DNA of 64,000 bases from NCBI GenBank assembly GCA_046153875.1, contig JBJXFE010000009.1:130436-194435 (forward strand), written 5' to 3'. Origin of the DNA: JBJXFE01 sp046153875. Its GTDB lineage: Bacteria > Planctomycetota > Phycisphaerae > Phycisphaerales > UBA1924. How positions within the stretch are numbered: the first letter of the stretch is position 1; each line of letters starts with the position of its first letter. Shown one piece after another: positions 25,342 to 34,063 of this stretch. Position numbers and translations under genes: made by a program. The notes under the pieces are model-generated. The model was not told the origin of the DNA and ran no database searches. It saw only the letters and a program-made list of their open reading frames with translations.

Positions 25342-26271
25342 ATGAGAATCCAGCTTCGATGGTCGGTGATCCCGTTCGTTCTGGCGGCGGCATGGGCGAT
25401 CGCGGCCCGGGCGGACGTCACGTATCCGGCGCGGATCGGGCCGCGTGAGTTCATCGCCGATACCGCCAGCCTAATCACGCCCGACGACGAGGCACGGGGT
25501 CGCGCGCGGTGCGGCAGGTTGCTGGATGAACACGGCATCCCTCTCGTCGTGGTCACGATCGACTCATTGGCGGACTACGGCGCCGCCGGATGGCCGATCG
25601 AGCGGTACGCGATGAATCTGTTTGGAGAATGGGGCATCGGCGAGGGCGACCGGAGCGCCGGCGTGCTGCTGCTGGTGTCGAAAGGCGATCGTAAGGTGCG
25701 GATCGAGCTGGGTTCCGGCTGGAGCCGTGAACGCGACGCCGTCGCGGCGTCGATCGTGGCCGACACGATCGTCCCCGAGTTCAAGGCCGGGCGGTTTTCC
25801 GAAGGCCTCGCACGCGGCGTCGAAGCACTGGCGGATCGGCTGAGCGGCGCTCCCGGCGTCGACACTCGAACCCCCGTGACCCCGGATCGGTCCGCCCCGC
25901 GCACGGCGCCCGGTCCGACGACGCGGGCCGACCCCTCCTCCAGCGAGCGCTCATCTCCGGGCGGCGCGCTCAACGCGCTCGGCCCGTTCACGTGCATCAT
26001 CGTTACGGTCGTCCTTGTGATCGTGTTTGTTGCGCTCGGGAGGAGCGGAGGCTCCGCCGGCGGGAGGGGCATCGGATCCTTCGGCGCCGGGGCCGGGGGC
26101 TTTCTCACGGGCATGCTCGCGGGTCACTTGCTCGATGGACGCCGTTCCGGTGGCGGGGGCTTTTTTTCAGGCGGAAGCTCCGGAGGCGGATTCGGAGGGT
26201 TCTCGCGCGGCGGCGGCGGGTCTTTCGGCGGCGGGTTCTCCGGTGGCGGCGGCGCTACAGGATCGTGGTAG
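25342..26271 (+). CDS. TPM-domain protein with Gly-rich C-terminal tail (YgcG-like)
   Basis: The 309-residue protein has a signal peptide ending AARAD (about residue 25) and a TPM domain (FIADTASLITPDDEARG, GIPLVVVTID, NLFGEWGIGEGDRSAGVLLLVSKGDRKVRIELG). A Pro/Ser/Thr linker, one transmembrane helix (about 213-233) and a Gly/Ser/Phe-rich tail (SGGGFGGFSRGGGGSFGGG) complete it. This layout is typical of membrane-anchored TPM proteins, which have been linked to phosphatase activity or membrane protein quality control. The second TPM gene starts 12 bp downstream. TAGACT at 25317-25322 is a possible -10. Confidence 0.82.
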   Translation: MRIQLRWSVIPFVLAAAWAIAARADVTYPARIGPREFIADTASLITPDDEARGRARCGRLLDEHGIPLVVVTIDSLADYGAAGWPIERYAMNLFGEWGIGEGDRSAGVLLLVSKGDRKVRIELGSGWSRERDAVAASIVADTIVPEFKAGRFSEGLARGVEALADRLSGAPGVDTRTPVTPDRSAPRTAPGPTTRADPSSSERSSPGGALNALGPFTCIIVTVVLVIVFVALGRSGGSAGGRGIGSFGAGAGGFLTGMLAGHLLDGRRSGGGGFFSGGSSGGGFGGFSRGGGGSFGGGFSGGGGATGSW

Positions 26272-26283
26272 GTGCGGTCGGTC

Positions 26284-26964
26284 ATGAGACGTGCTTCGAC
26301 ATTCCTGAACTCTGAGCAACGCGCCATGGTCGAACGGGCCGTTGCCGATGCCGAGACGCGTACGTCCGCGGAACTCGTTGTGGTTGTCACCACGCGATCC
26401 GGGCGCTACGACCGGGCCGAGGATCTGTTCGGTCTCGTGCTGGCGCTCGCCGCGGTCACCGCCGCGTGGGCGGTCTGGCAGGATCTCGCGCCCGATACTC
26501 GGGATTGGACCGGGGGACAAACGCTCACCTTCGGCCTGGTACCCCTCCTGGGCCTGTTTGTGGCCTGGGCGTTCGTGGGAGCGACGCTCGCTACACGGTT
26601 CCCGATCCTCGCGCGGCCGTTCATCCCGCGTTCGCAGTTCGACGCCGAGGTTCGTCGTGGCGGGTTCGAGGCCTTCCACCTGTTCCGCGTCGGGCGCACC
26701 GCGGGGCGCACGGGGATTCTCATCTACATCTCGTTGCTCGAACGGACGGCGCTGGTCGTAGGCGACGACACGATCAACGCCACGCTGGCGCCGTCGACCT
26801 GGGATGCAGCGTGCCGCACGATCGTCCGGGGAATCCGGGCCGGAAAGCCCGAGCAGGGCCTCGCGGAGGCGGTCGTTCTGTGCGGACGGGCCCTTGCCGA
26901 ATCGTTCCCCGTGCGTCCGGGTGATACGGACGTGCTCCCGAACACCGTCCACCTCGTCGACTGA
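26284..26964 (+). CDS. TPM-domain membrane protein
   Basis: The 226-residue product has a TPM fold split by a membrane hairpin: FLNSEQRAMVERAVADAETRTSAELVVVV at the start, two hydrophobic segments (about 48-64 and 76-98), and the second half GRTGILIYISLLERTALVVGD with DAACRTIVRGIRAGKPEQGLAEAV. It pairs with the preceding TPM gene, as often seen. A GTG 12 bp upstream of the chosen ATG is an alternative start. The function is unproven. Confidence 0.78.
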   Translation: MRRASTFLNSEQRAMVERAVADAETRTSAELVVVVTTRSGRYDRAEDLFGLVLALAAVTAAWAVWQDLAPDTRDWTGGQTLTFGLVPLLGLFVAWAFVGATLATRFPILARPFIPRSQFDAEVRRGGFEAFHLFRVGRTAGRTGILIYISLLERTALVVGDDTINATLAPSTWDAACRTIVRGIRAGKPEQGLAEAVVLCGRALAESFPVRPGDTDVLPNTVHLVD

Positions 26965-26973
26965 GTCGCGCCG

Positions 26974-26988
26974 TACACTGGCGGCGTG
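26974..26988 (+). promoter_or_regulatory. -10-like hexamer placing the transcript start at the mutS GTG
   Basis: TACACT (26974-26979), 6 nt, GTG (26986-26988). No Shine-Dalgarno lies between. It sits in the 21-bp gap after the TPM gene. Confidence 0.5.
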
Positions 26989-29925
26989 CCCGACCCCCGC
27001 GACACGCCGGCGATGCGCCAGTTCGCCTGCTTCAAGCAGCGGCACCCGGACTGCGTCCTGCTCTTCCGCGTCGGCGATTTCTACGAGACGTTCGACGACG
27101 ACGCGGTCACGGTCAGCAAGGCCCTGGGCCTCACGCTCACCAAGCGGACCGAGGGCGTCCCCATGGCGGGCGTGCCGTACCACCAGCTCGAGTCGTACCT
27201 CCGCCGCCTGATCCGCCTCGGGTTCCGCGTCGCGGTCTGCGACCAGGTCCAGGACCCGCGCGAGGTCAAGAGCGGGCAGATCGTCGCCCGTGCCGTCACA
27301 CGAGTCATCACGCCCGGAACGCTCGTGGACGACGGGCTCCTCGACGCCGGGTCGTCCAACAAGCTCGCCGCTGTCGTGATGAACGACAGGCCCGGGGGCG
27401 TTCCGCCTCGCGGGGGCGGTAAGAGCAGGCGATCCCCCAACGCTGGATCAGGCCCGGGGCCCACACCAGCCGAGAACGCCGCGGTCAGCGTCGCCGTCGT
27501 CGAAGCCTCAACGGGCGCATTCACGATCTTCGACTGCCCCCTCCCGGCGCTCGGCGACGAACTGGCGAGCCGAGGCGTTCACGAGTTGCTGCACTCGGAC
27601 GCCCCGGAGGAACCGCTCGCGTCCGCTCTCAGGACTCTGCCCATCGCCAGGACGCCGCGGCCGGGCTGGCATTTCCGCCACGCCGAGGCGATCGAGGCCG
27701 TCACAGGGCAGTTCAAGGTCAAGACTCTCGCGGGCTTCGGCCTCGGCGACGACGACCCGTCGATCCCGCCCGCGGGCGCCGTGATCCGGTACTTGCAGGA
27801 GACCCAGGCCGCATGTGAGGACGATCCGCAGATCGTCGGGGTCCACGGCACGGCCAACCAAGGCTCGAGCAAGCATCCGGTGATGAGCGCGCGCCGCCCC
27901 ACGCTGGCCCACCTGCTCCCGCCGCGCCGCGAAGACCCCGGCGGCGTCTGCACTCTCGACTCGGTCAGCCTGCGGGCGTTAGAGGTCGAGCGGACGATCC
28001 GCGGCGGGGCGGGCCCCGGCACGCCGACCGGCAGCCCGATCGAGGGATCGCTGCTGGGCGTGTTCACGGGGCCGGGCGGCCAAGGCGGGTGCCGCACCGC
28101 CATGGGTCGCAGACTGGTCCGCGAGTGGCTCTGCCGCCCGCTGGCGAAACTCGACGCGATCGCGGACCGGCACGCGGGCGTCGCCGTGCTGGTCGAGGAT
28201 CGCCGCACCGCGGAAGCGCTGGGCGGATCGCTCGACAGGGTGCAGGATATCGCGCGGATCGCAGGGCGGGTGGCCCTGGGCCGGGCCACCCCGCGCGACC
28301 TCGTGGCGCTCGGCGCTTCGCTCGGGCGGATTGACCGGATCGCGGGCGTCATTGACGGCGCGCCCGCGTTCGCATCGCGCCTCTCGACCATCCGTGTGCT
28401 GCACGCTGACCTGGAGCCGATCGCGCGCGACATCGCGACGCGGTGCGTCGAGGCCCCGCCCCCCCACCTCCGCGAGGGCGGGCTCTTCCGCGACGGCATC
28501 GACGCGACGCTCGACGAATCACGCTTGCTGCAGCGCGACGCGACGGCGTGGCTCACCGCGTACCAGGCGCGGCTCATCAGCGAGCACGGGCTGCCGAGCC
28601 TGAAGGTCGGCTTCAACAGCATCTTCGGGTACTACATCGAGCTTCCGTCCGCCCAGTCGAAACGGGCCCCGGCCGAGTTTTCCCGCAAGCAGACGCTGAC
28701 CAAGGCGGAGCGGTATACCACGCCCGAGCTCAAGACCTTCGAGACGAAGGTCACGACCGCCCAGGAGCGGGCGATCGACCGCGAACGCCAGCTCTTCGAC
28801 GAGCTTGCCGGCGGCGCGGCCGCCGTGATCCCTGCGATCTCCGCCTTCGCCCGGATCGTCGCCGAGCTCGACGTGCTGCTGTGCTTCGCGGACAAGGCCG
28901 TGCGGAGCGGCTGGACGCGACCGGAGATGACCGACGAACCCGTCCTCGTCGTCGCGGGCGGGCGGCACCCGGTGCTGGAGGAAACGCTGGGCGACCGGTT
29001 CGTCCCGAACGACGCGGCGCTGGGAAGAGACGAAGAGACGGAGGGACAGCGAGACCCTGACCCCGCAAGCGACCGAGTTCAGTCGGCGACACCGGACGAC
29101 GTGTCACCGTCTCACCGCCTCACCGTCTCACCGTCTCTCGCGCTCATCACCGGCCCCAACATGGCCGGCAAATCGACCTTCATCCGCCAGACCGCGCTGA
29201 TCGTGCTCCTCGCCCATGCTGGCGCGTTCGTACCCGCCGAGCGGGCGACGATCGGCCTGACCGACCGCATCTTCACGCGCGTCGGGGCCGACGACGCCCT
29301 GCACGCCGGGCAGTCCACGTTCCTCGTCGAGATGGTCGAGACGGCCAACATTCTCAACCACGCCACGGGCCGCTCGCTGGTCATCCTCGACGAGATCGGG
29401 CGCGGCACCAGCACCCTCGACGGGCTCTCCCTCGCGTGGGCGATCGCCGAGCGGCTCGCGGGCGAAGGGGACCGCCCCGGGCCCCGCACGCTCTTCGCCA
29501 CCCACTACCACGAGCTGACCGAACTCGAAGAGCGTCTGCCCGGTCGCGTGCGGAACCTGCACGTCTCCGTGCGCGAATGGGGCGAGCAGATCGTCTTCCT
29601 CCACCGCATCCTCCCCGGGCGCACCGACCGGAGCTACGGCATCCACGTCGCCAAGCTCGCGGGCCTGCCCGAGAGCGTCGTCGCCCGCGCCCGCGAGGTG
29701 CTCGAATCCCTCGCCGTGCATCACGGCCCGGCCGCGTCGCGCGAGCGCACGAAGGCCGTGCCGTCCGCGCCGCCCCCGAACGGTCAGCTCGGCCTGTTCA
29801 CGGAGTTCGTCCCCCACCCTGCGGTGGACGAACTGCGCGAGATCAAGCTCGACGCGCTCTCGCCCATGCAGGCGTTCGATGCGCTGCGACGGCTCAAGGG
29901 CATGACCGAGGCCGCCGACGCGTGA
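26986..29925 (+). CDS. mutS: DNA mismatch repair protein MutS
   Basis: MutS binds mispaired bases and starts mismatch repair. The mismatch-recognition motif is in RVGDFYETF (about residues 25-33), and the ATPase site is GPNMAGKSTFIRQ with DEIGRGTSTLDG and ATHYHELTELE. At 979 residues it is about 100 longer than usual MutS. Extra sequence includes a Gly/Arg/Pro-rich stretch near residues 135-165 and a ~38-residue insertion just before the Walker A motif. The latter is encoded by an inverted array of 8-bp units. The GTG start is supported by TACACT 6 nt upstream and by alignment of TPAMRQFACFKQ with family N termini. Confidence 0.96.
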   Translation: MPDPRDTPAMRQFACFKQRHPDCVLLFRVGDFYETFDDDAVTVSKALGLTLTKRTEGVPMAGVPYHQLESYLRRLIRLGFRVAVCDQVQDPREVKSGQIVARAVTRVITPGTLVDDGLLDAGSSNKLAAVVMNDRPGGVPPRGGGKSRRSPNAGSGPGPTPAENAAVSVAVVEASTGAFTIFDCPLPALGDELASRGVHELLHSDAPEEPLASALRTLPIARTPRPGWHFRHAEAIEAVTGQFKVKTLAGFGLGDDDPSIPPAGAVIRYLQETQAACEDDPQIVGVHGTANQGSSKHPVMSARRPTLAHLLPPRREDPGGVCTLDSVSLRALEVERTIRGGAGPGTPTGSPIEGSLLGVFTGPGGQGGCRTAMGRRLVREWLCRPLAKLDAIADRHAGVAVLVEDRRTAEALGGSLDRVQDIARIAGRVALGRATPRDLVALGASLGRIDRIAGVIDGAPAFASRLSTIRVLHADLEPIARDIATRCVEAPPPHLREGGLFRDGIDATLDESRLLQRDATAWLTAYQARLISEHGLPSLKVGFNSIFGYYIELPSAQSKRAPAEFSRKQTLTKAERYTTPELKTFETKVTTAQERAIDRERQLFDELAGGAAAVIPAISAFARIVAELDVLLCFADKAVRSGWTRPEMTDEPVLVVAGGRHPVLEETLGDRFVPNDAALGRDEETEGQRDPDPASDRVQSATPDDVSPSHRLTVSPSLALITGPNMAGKSTFIRQTALIVLLAHAGAFVPAERATIGLTDRIFTRVGADDALHAGQSTFLVEMVETANILNHATGRSLVILDEIGRGTSTLDGLSLAWAIAERLAGEGDRPGPRTLFATHYHELTELEERLPGRVRNLHVSVREWGEQIVFLHRILPGRTDRSYGIHVAKLAGLPESVVARAREVLESLAVHHGPAASRERTKAVPSAPPPNGQLGLFTEFVPHPAVDELREIKLDALSPMQAFDALRRLKGMTEAADA
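29027..29137. repeat. Inverted array of 8-bp units inside mutS
   Basis: The right arm holds four units, ACCGTCTC, ACCGCCTC, ACCGTCTC and ACCGTCTC (29106-29137). The left arm (29027-29058) holds GAGACGAA, GAGACGGA, GGGACAGC and GAGACCCT, approximately the reverse complement. The whole can fold into a long imperfect hairpin and is read in frame. Confidence 0.7.
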
Positions 29926-29965
29926 ACGCGCCGCCGCGCGCGGCGACAACGCCGCGACCCCCGGT

Positions 29966-29980
29966 TACGATCTGCCCATG
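29966..29980 (+). promoter_or_regulatory. -10-like hexamer placing the transcript start at the antiporter ATG
   Basis: TACGAT (29966-29971), 6 nt, ATG (29978-29980). No Shine-Dalgarno. Confidence 0.5.
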
Positions 29981-31810
29981 CCGGACCCGTCGGTCACGAT
30001 GCACGCCCTGACGCTCGCGCAGGCCGCCGCGCACGAGGGCACGCTCGCCCGTGACCTCGTCGTGATCCTCGCCACCGCCGGGCTGACCGCCCTCCTGCTC
30101 AACCGCCTGCGGTTGCCGACGATGCCGGGTTTTCTGATCGCGGGCGCCGTCATCGGCCCGCACGCCTTCGGGTTCATCGCCGACACGGGCAACGTGGAGT
30201 CCGTCTCCCAGCTCTCGACGATGCTGCTCATGTTCACCATCGGGCTGCAGCTCGACCTCTCGCGCGTCCGCAGCGGATTCTTCTCGATCGTCGGGTGCGC
30301 CGCCCTCGCGACGCTGGTGATGACCGGCATCGGCTGGCTCCTGGCGTACCCCTTCGTCGGGCGCTGGCCGTCGGCGCTGGTGGTCGCGATGGGCATGTCC
30401 GTCGCCGCCACCGCCGCCCCGCTCCGCATGCTGGAGACGCGCCGCGAGCTCCACGCGCCGCACGGTCGCCTGGCCTTCGGTATCACCCTGTTCCAGGACC
30501 TGCTCGCCGTCGCGATGCTGGCGACGCTCCCGGCGATCGCCCACTGGGGAGGCGTCGCCCCGGGCGACGCCGGAACGCGACGCACGATGGGCGAGCTCGC
30601 CGTCGGCTCGGCCAAGGCCATCGGCGGCATCGCGGCGCTCATCATCGCCGGCCGCGTCATCCTGCCCCGCATCCTGCTCGAATCGACCCGTGTCGGCGGC
30701 GAAGTCCTCATCGTCGTGTCGGCGTCCGTCGCGCTCGGTGCGGCTGTCTTCACGGCGTACCTGGGCTTCAGCCCCGAACTCGGCGCGTTCCTCGCGGGGT
30801 TCCTGCTCGCCAGCACCCCGTTCCGCTATCAGATCGCCGGGCAGCTCCTGCCCATGCGCGACCTGTTCCTGGCGGTGTTCTTCACCGCGATCGGCCTGGC
30901 CCTGCCCGTCTCGAAGGTCGCCGAAGGCTGGTGGATCGTGCTGCTCGGACTGGTCGGGCTGGGTGCGGTCAAGGTCGTCGGCATCACCGCGTCGGCGTGG
31001 GCGATGGGATCGTCGGCCCGCGTCGCGTTCCTGGCCGCGACCACACTCGCCGCCGCGGGCGAGTTCACCCTCGTGGTCATCGCCCAGGCCTCGGGGCGGT
31101 CGCTGCTGACACCCGACGAAACCGGCTACGCCATCGCCGTCGTCGGGCTTTCCATCATCTCCGCGCCGTTGCTCGTGCGCCTGGGTCACGCCGCGGGGCC
31201 GAGGCTGGACCGGGTTCCGAACGTGCCGTGGGTCCGCCGCATGGCGCTCGGCGGCGCCGCGGACGCGGCGCCCGAGGCCCCCGCACGGGTGCCGCCCGAT
31301 CCGGCTGATGCGCTGGGCGCGGCGCCCGGCGGCCGCGCGTCGCACGCCATTGTCGCGGGGTTCGGCCCGGTCGGGCGGGCCGTCGCCGACGCCCTGGAGC
31401 GTCGCGGCGTCGCCCTCACCATCATTGAGCTCAACCCCAAGACGATCCAGCGCCAGGCAGGGCTCGGCAGGCGCATGGTCTACGGCGACGCCTCGAACCC
31501 GGAGGTCCTCGAATCGGCGGGGCTCGGCTCCGCGGACGCGGTGATCCTGACCATGCCCGACGAGGAGGCGACCATCCAGGCCTGCCGCGTCGTACGGACA
31601 CTGCGCCCGGATATTTTCATCGCGGCCCGCGCGAACGTACTCAGCAAGGCCCTCCAAGCCATGCAGCTCGGCGCCGACCACGTGGTCGTCGAGGAGATGG
31701 CGGCGGCCGAGGCCATGGCCGCCCAGGTCCTGGCGAAGCTCCGCCAGCGCGCGTCCGGCGAAGACCTGGGCCCGAAGCTGTACGAGTTCCCGCCGATCGG
31801 CAGGGTCTGA
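29978..31810 (+). CDS. CPA2 (Kef-type) cation:proton antiporter with TrkA-N domain
   Basis: The 610-residue protein has about 12 transmembrane segments with CPA2 features (LRLPTMPGFLIAGAVIGP, LLMFTIGLQLDLSRVR, FQDLLAV, GFSPELGAFLAGFLLA). A cytosolic Rossmann TrkA-N/RCK domain follows: HAIVAGFGPVGRAVADAL, then VYGDASNPEVLESAGLGSADAVIL. Kef-type proteins export K+ or exchange cations for H+, gated by NAD(H) or thiol ligands; the ion is not defined here. A linker of about 45 residues joins the domains. A GC-rich dyad (about 31810-31834) lies downstream between convergent genes. Confidence 0.92.
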   Translation: MPDPSVTMHALTLAQAAAHEGTLARDLVVILATAGLTALLLNRLRLPTMPGFLIAGAVIGPHAFGFIADTGNVESVSQLSTMLLMFTIGLQLDLSRVRSGFFSIVGCAALATLVMTGIGWLLAYPFVGRWPSALVVAMGMSVAATAAPLRMLETRRELHAPHGRLAFGITLFQDLLAVAMLATLPAIAHWGGVAPGDAGTRRTMGELAVGSAKAIGGIAALIIAGRVILPRILLESTRVGGEVLIVVSASVALGAAVFTAYLGFSPELGAFLAGFLLASTPFRYQIAGQLLPMRDLFLAVFFTAIGLALPVSKVAEGWWIVLLGLVGLGAVKVVGITASAWAMGSSARVAFLAATTLAAAGEFTLVVIAQASGRSLLTPDETGYAIAVVGLSIISAPLLVRLGHAAGPRLDRVPNVPWVRRMALGGAADAAPEAPARVPPDPADALGAAPGGRASHAIVAGFGPVGRAVADALERRGVALTIIELNPKTIQRQAGLGRRMVYGDASNPEVLESAGLGSADAVILTMPDEEATIQACRVVRTLRPDIFIAARANVLSKALQAMQLGADHVVVEEMAAAEAMAAQVLAKLRQRASGEDLGPKLYEFPPIGRV

Positions 31811-31870
31811 CGTGCGGCGCGCCCGCGCGCGTCATTACCGCCCGGCGGTCCGAACCCGCTTCCGGCCCCG

Positions 31871-32617
31871 CTACTGGTCCTTGATCAGTTTCAGTTCGTC
31901 CCGCAGGATCGCGGCGAGTTCGTAGTTCTCGCGCTCGAGGGCGTCGGCCAGGCGGGCCTTGAGCTCCGACGTTTGGCTCACGGGCAGCTTGGGCACCAGC
32001 GCTTCGCGCATCCCCCGGAGCATCTGGACCTCGCTGGACTGCTCAAAGCCCTCCGGCTCGTCCTGGTCGGCGAAGTGCCGGCGCAGCGCCTCGAGCCCCT
32101 CGTCGATCGCGTGGATGGCCGCCTTCGGCTCGTTGTCCTTGATCGCCTGCCCCGCCATCGCCCGCGCCCGCATCATGGTGATGTACGCCCTGAACTGCTC
32201 CAGCAGCGTGCGGTCGGCCTCGGTGGCCGCGTGCTGGGCACACAGGTCCAGAACCCGCAGGTTCCGGGTCGTGTCCCGAACGACGCCCTCGAAGTCCTCC
32301 AGCACCAGCAGCGCCATGTACCGGTGGTAGTACTGCACCGCCTCGTCGCGGAGCGCCTGGCACTCCTCGGGCGTCAGCGCAATCTTCTTGTTCTCGGTCC
32401 GGGCCTCGTCGATCCGGGCCTCGTGGAACTCCAGGAGGCTGTCGAACCCCTCCGGGCGGACGCCGTCCGGTCGGCCGTCGGCGTACATCTGAAGGATGCC
32501 CAGATCGAGGCGTATCTGGATGCGGGGCTCCCCATCCTGCCCTTCTATGAGCCGAACGTTGAGCTTCCCGGGCTCAAAGGGCCATTCGTCAAGCAGGCGG
32601 GTGAGATCGGGCCCCAT
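31871..32617 (-). CDS. UVR-motif (UvrB/UvrC motif) protein
   Basis: The 248-residue protein ends with a UVR helical hairpin, ELKARLADALERENYELAAILRDEL, the motif by which UvrB and UvrC or McsA-type proteins dimerise. The N-terminal ~60 residues (WPFEPGKLNVRLIEG, IQIRLDLGILQMYADGRPDG) and a central helical region (about 85-190) match nothing I can name; the architecture looks specific to planctomycetes. It may be a protein-interaction adaptor in repair or proteostasis. I chose the first ATG; a TTG start 33 bp upstream would lie 7 nt after TATAGT (32663-32658) and would add 11 residues. Confidence 0.6.
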   Translation of the reverse strand: MGPDLTRLLDEWPFEPGKLNVRLIEGQDGEPRIQIRLDLGILQMYADGRPDGVRPEGFDSLLEFHEARIDEARTENKKIALTPEECQALRDEAVQYYHRYMALLVLEDFEGVVRDTTRNLRVLDLCAQHAATEADRTLLEQFRAYITMMRARAMAGQAIKDNEPKAAIHAIDEGLEALRRHFADQDEPEGFEQSSEVQMLRGMREALVPKLPVSQTSELKARLADALERENYELAAILRDELKLIKDQ

Positions 32618-32657
32618 GGCGATAAATGCCCTCGCACTCCCGGTTTCCAACCCTTAT

Positions 32658-32663
32658 ACTATA
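32658..32663 (-). promoter_or_regulatory. -10-like hexamer TATAGT upstream of the UVR-motif gene
   Basis: TATAGT sits in a short AT-rich island (32650-32672) in otherwise GC-rich DNA, 40 nt before the ATG and 7 nt before an in-frame TTG. The surrounding 296-bp spacer between this gene and the sigma factor gene shows no other feature. Confidence 0.4.
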
Positions 32664-32913
32664 CGCCGATTTTGGAGGCTAGGCCGCACGCGCGACGGCT
32701 CCGAGAACCCGGACGCGCGGGCGGCACACGCCGGGCAGTCGGCGCGACCGACTGACGGGTCGCGGGCATGGAAGTCCCGCGTCGCCTCATCGCGTCAAGG
32801 ACAGCGCGGCCGTCGTCGATGAAACACCGAACGCCCGGAGAGCGAACGGTGTTGTGGCCCGCTCCGCGGGCGCAGGGGAGAAGCAGGGCGTCCGCCGGGG
32901 AGAGGTGGTCGGC

Positions 32914-33873
32914 ATGGGCAGCGCGATTCGTTCCGGAGGCTCGGGCGAAGTACAGTCCGATCTCCAGCTCTACCTGCGCGAGATCAACGGCACCGCGCTG
33001 TTGACCGCCGAGGACGAGCGCGTCCTGGGCTGGGCCATCATCAACGACAACTGCCCCAAGGCGCGCGAGCGGATGATCCGCGCCAACCTGCGGCTGGTCG
33101 TCGCCATCGCCAAGAACTACGCCAACCGCGGCCTGCCCCTCACCGACCTGATCGAGGAGGGCAACATCGGGCTCATGCGCGCCGTCGAGGGCTTCGACCC
33201 CGCGCAGGGCGCCCGCTTCAGCACCTACGCCTCCTGGTGGATCAAGCAGGCCATCAAGCGGGCCCTGATCAACGCCACCCAGCCGATCCACGTCCCGGCG
33301 TACATGGTCGAGCTCATCGCCAAGTGGAAGGAAGCCTCGCGCCGGCTCGAGGCCGCCTTGGGCGCCCCGCCGACGATGCAGCAGCTCGCCGAGGCGATGA
33401 ACCTCCCGGTGCGGAAGATCCGCATCATCAAGCGCGCGGTCAAGGCCTTCCACTCGGCTTCCCACGGCGTGACGGACAACGACGGAGAGCTGATGAGCCT
33501 GGGCGAGCTGATCGCCGACGCCAAGACCGCCCCACCCAACGACTCGATGCTCCGCGACGACGAGCTGGGCACGCTCAAGCAGCTCCTCGAGTCGATCGAC
33601 GAGCGCGAAGCCGAGATCCTCAAGCTGCGGTTCGGGCTCGACGGGCAGGAGCCCCTCACCCTCAAGCAGATCGCCGACGAGGTCGGGATCAGCCGCGAGC
33701 GCGTCCGCCAGATCGTGGACGAGGCCCTCACCAAGCTCAACGCCCAGATCAGCGACGAGCGCCCCAGCCGGTTCTTCAAGGAGAACCTGACCCGCCGGGG
33801 CGAGCCGCTCTCCCTGGCGCGCAGCCGCACCGCGGCCGCCCGCAGGCACTACCGCCAGCGGGCCGCGGGCTGA
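32914..33873 (+). CDS. RNA polymerase sigma factor, RpoD family
   Basis: The 319-residue protein has region 1.2 (DLQLYLREINGTALLTAEDE), 2.1-2.4 (NLRLVVAIAKNY, DLIEEGNIGLMRAVEGFDPAQGARFSTYASWWIKQAIKRAL), region 3 (IPAYMVEL-like, APPTMQQLAEAM) and 4.2 (LTLKQIADEVGISRERVRQIVDEAL). Region 1.1 is absent. It is therefore of the short, group 2-like or compact primary type; which is not decidable from this window. The ATG was chosen because GGGGAGAGG lies 8 nt upstream. A strong hairpin terminator follows the gene. Confidence 0.93.
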   Translation: MGSAIRSGGSGEVQSDLQLYLREINGTALLTAEDERVLGWAIINDNCPKARERMIRANLRLVVAIAKNYANRGLPLTDLIEEGNIGLMRAVEGFDPAQGARFSTYASWWIKQAIKRALINATQPIHVPAYMVELIAKWKEASRRLEAALGAPPTMQQLAEAMNLPVRKIRIIKRAVKAFHSASHGVTDNDGELMSLGELIADAKTAPPNDSMLRDDELGTLKQLLESIDEREAEILKLRFGLDGQEPLTLKQIADEVGISRERVRQIVDEALTKLNAQISDERPSRFFKENLTRRGEPLSLARSRTAAARRHYRQRAAG

Positions 33874-33893
33874 TCCCGCCTGATCTCTCGGAG

Positions 33894-33913
33894 CCGGGGC
33901 TGTTCCGCCCCGG
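33894..33913 (+). terminator. Intrinsic-type terminator after the sigma factor gene
   Basis: CCGGGGC (33894-33900), a 6-nt loop and GCCCCGG (33907-33913) make a perfect 7-bp stem, followed by TT. It lies 20 bp after the stop codon. Confidence 0.6.
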
Positions 33914-34063
33914 TTGATCGCGTCTGACCCCCGAAGGGCCGCCCCCGGGTGGCCGCTCGCAACGCACCCCAGATCGGCATGACACGGCAGCCCTCGTGGA
34001 CGCCGGGGCGGTGGTGCTTGTAGTATGAACCCCGGGTCCCCCTTCACGCGGAGCACAGACTTG

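Noticed and set aside
26164..26262. Gly-rich repeats as a possible DNA repeat array or CRISPR
   Set aside because: The periodicity is the codon pattern of the Gly/Ser tail of a TPM-domain protein; there are no regular spacers.
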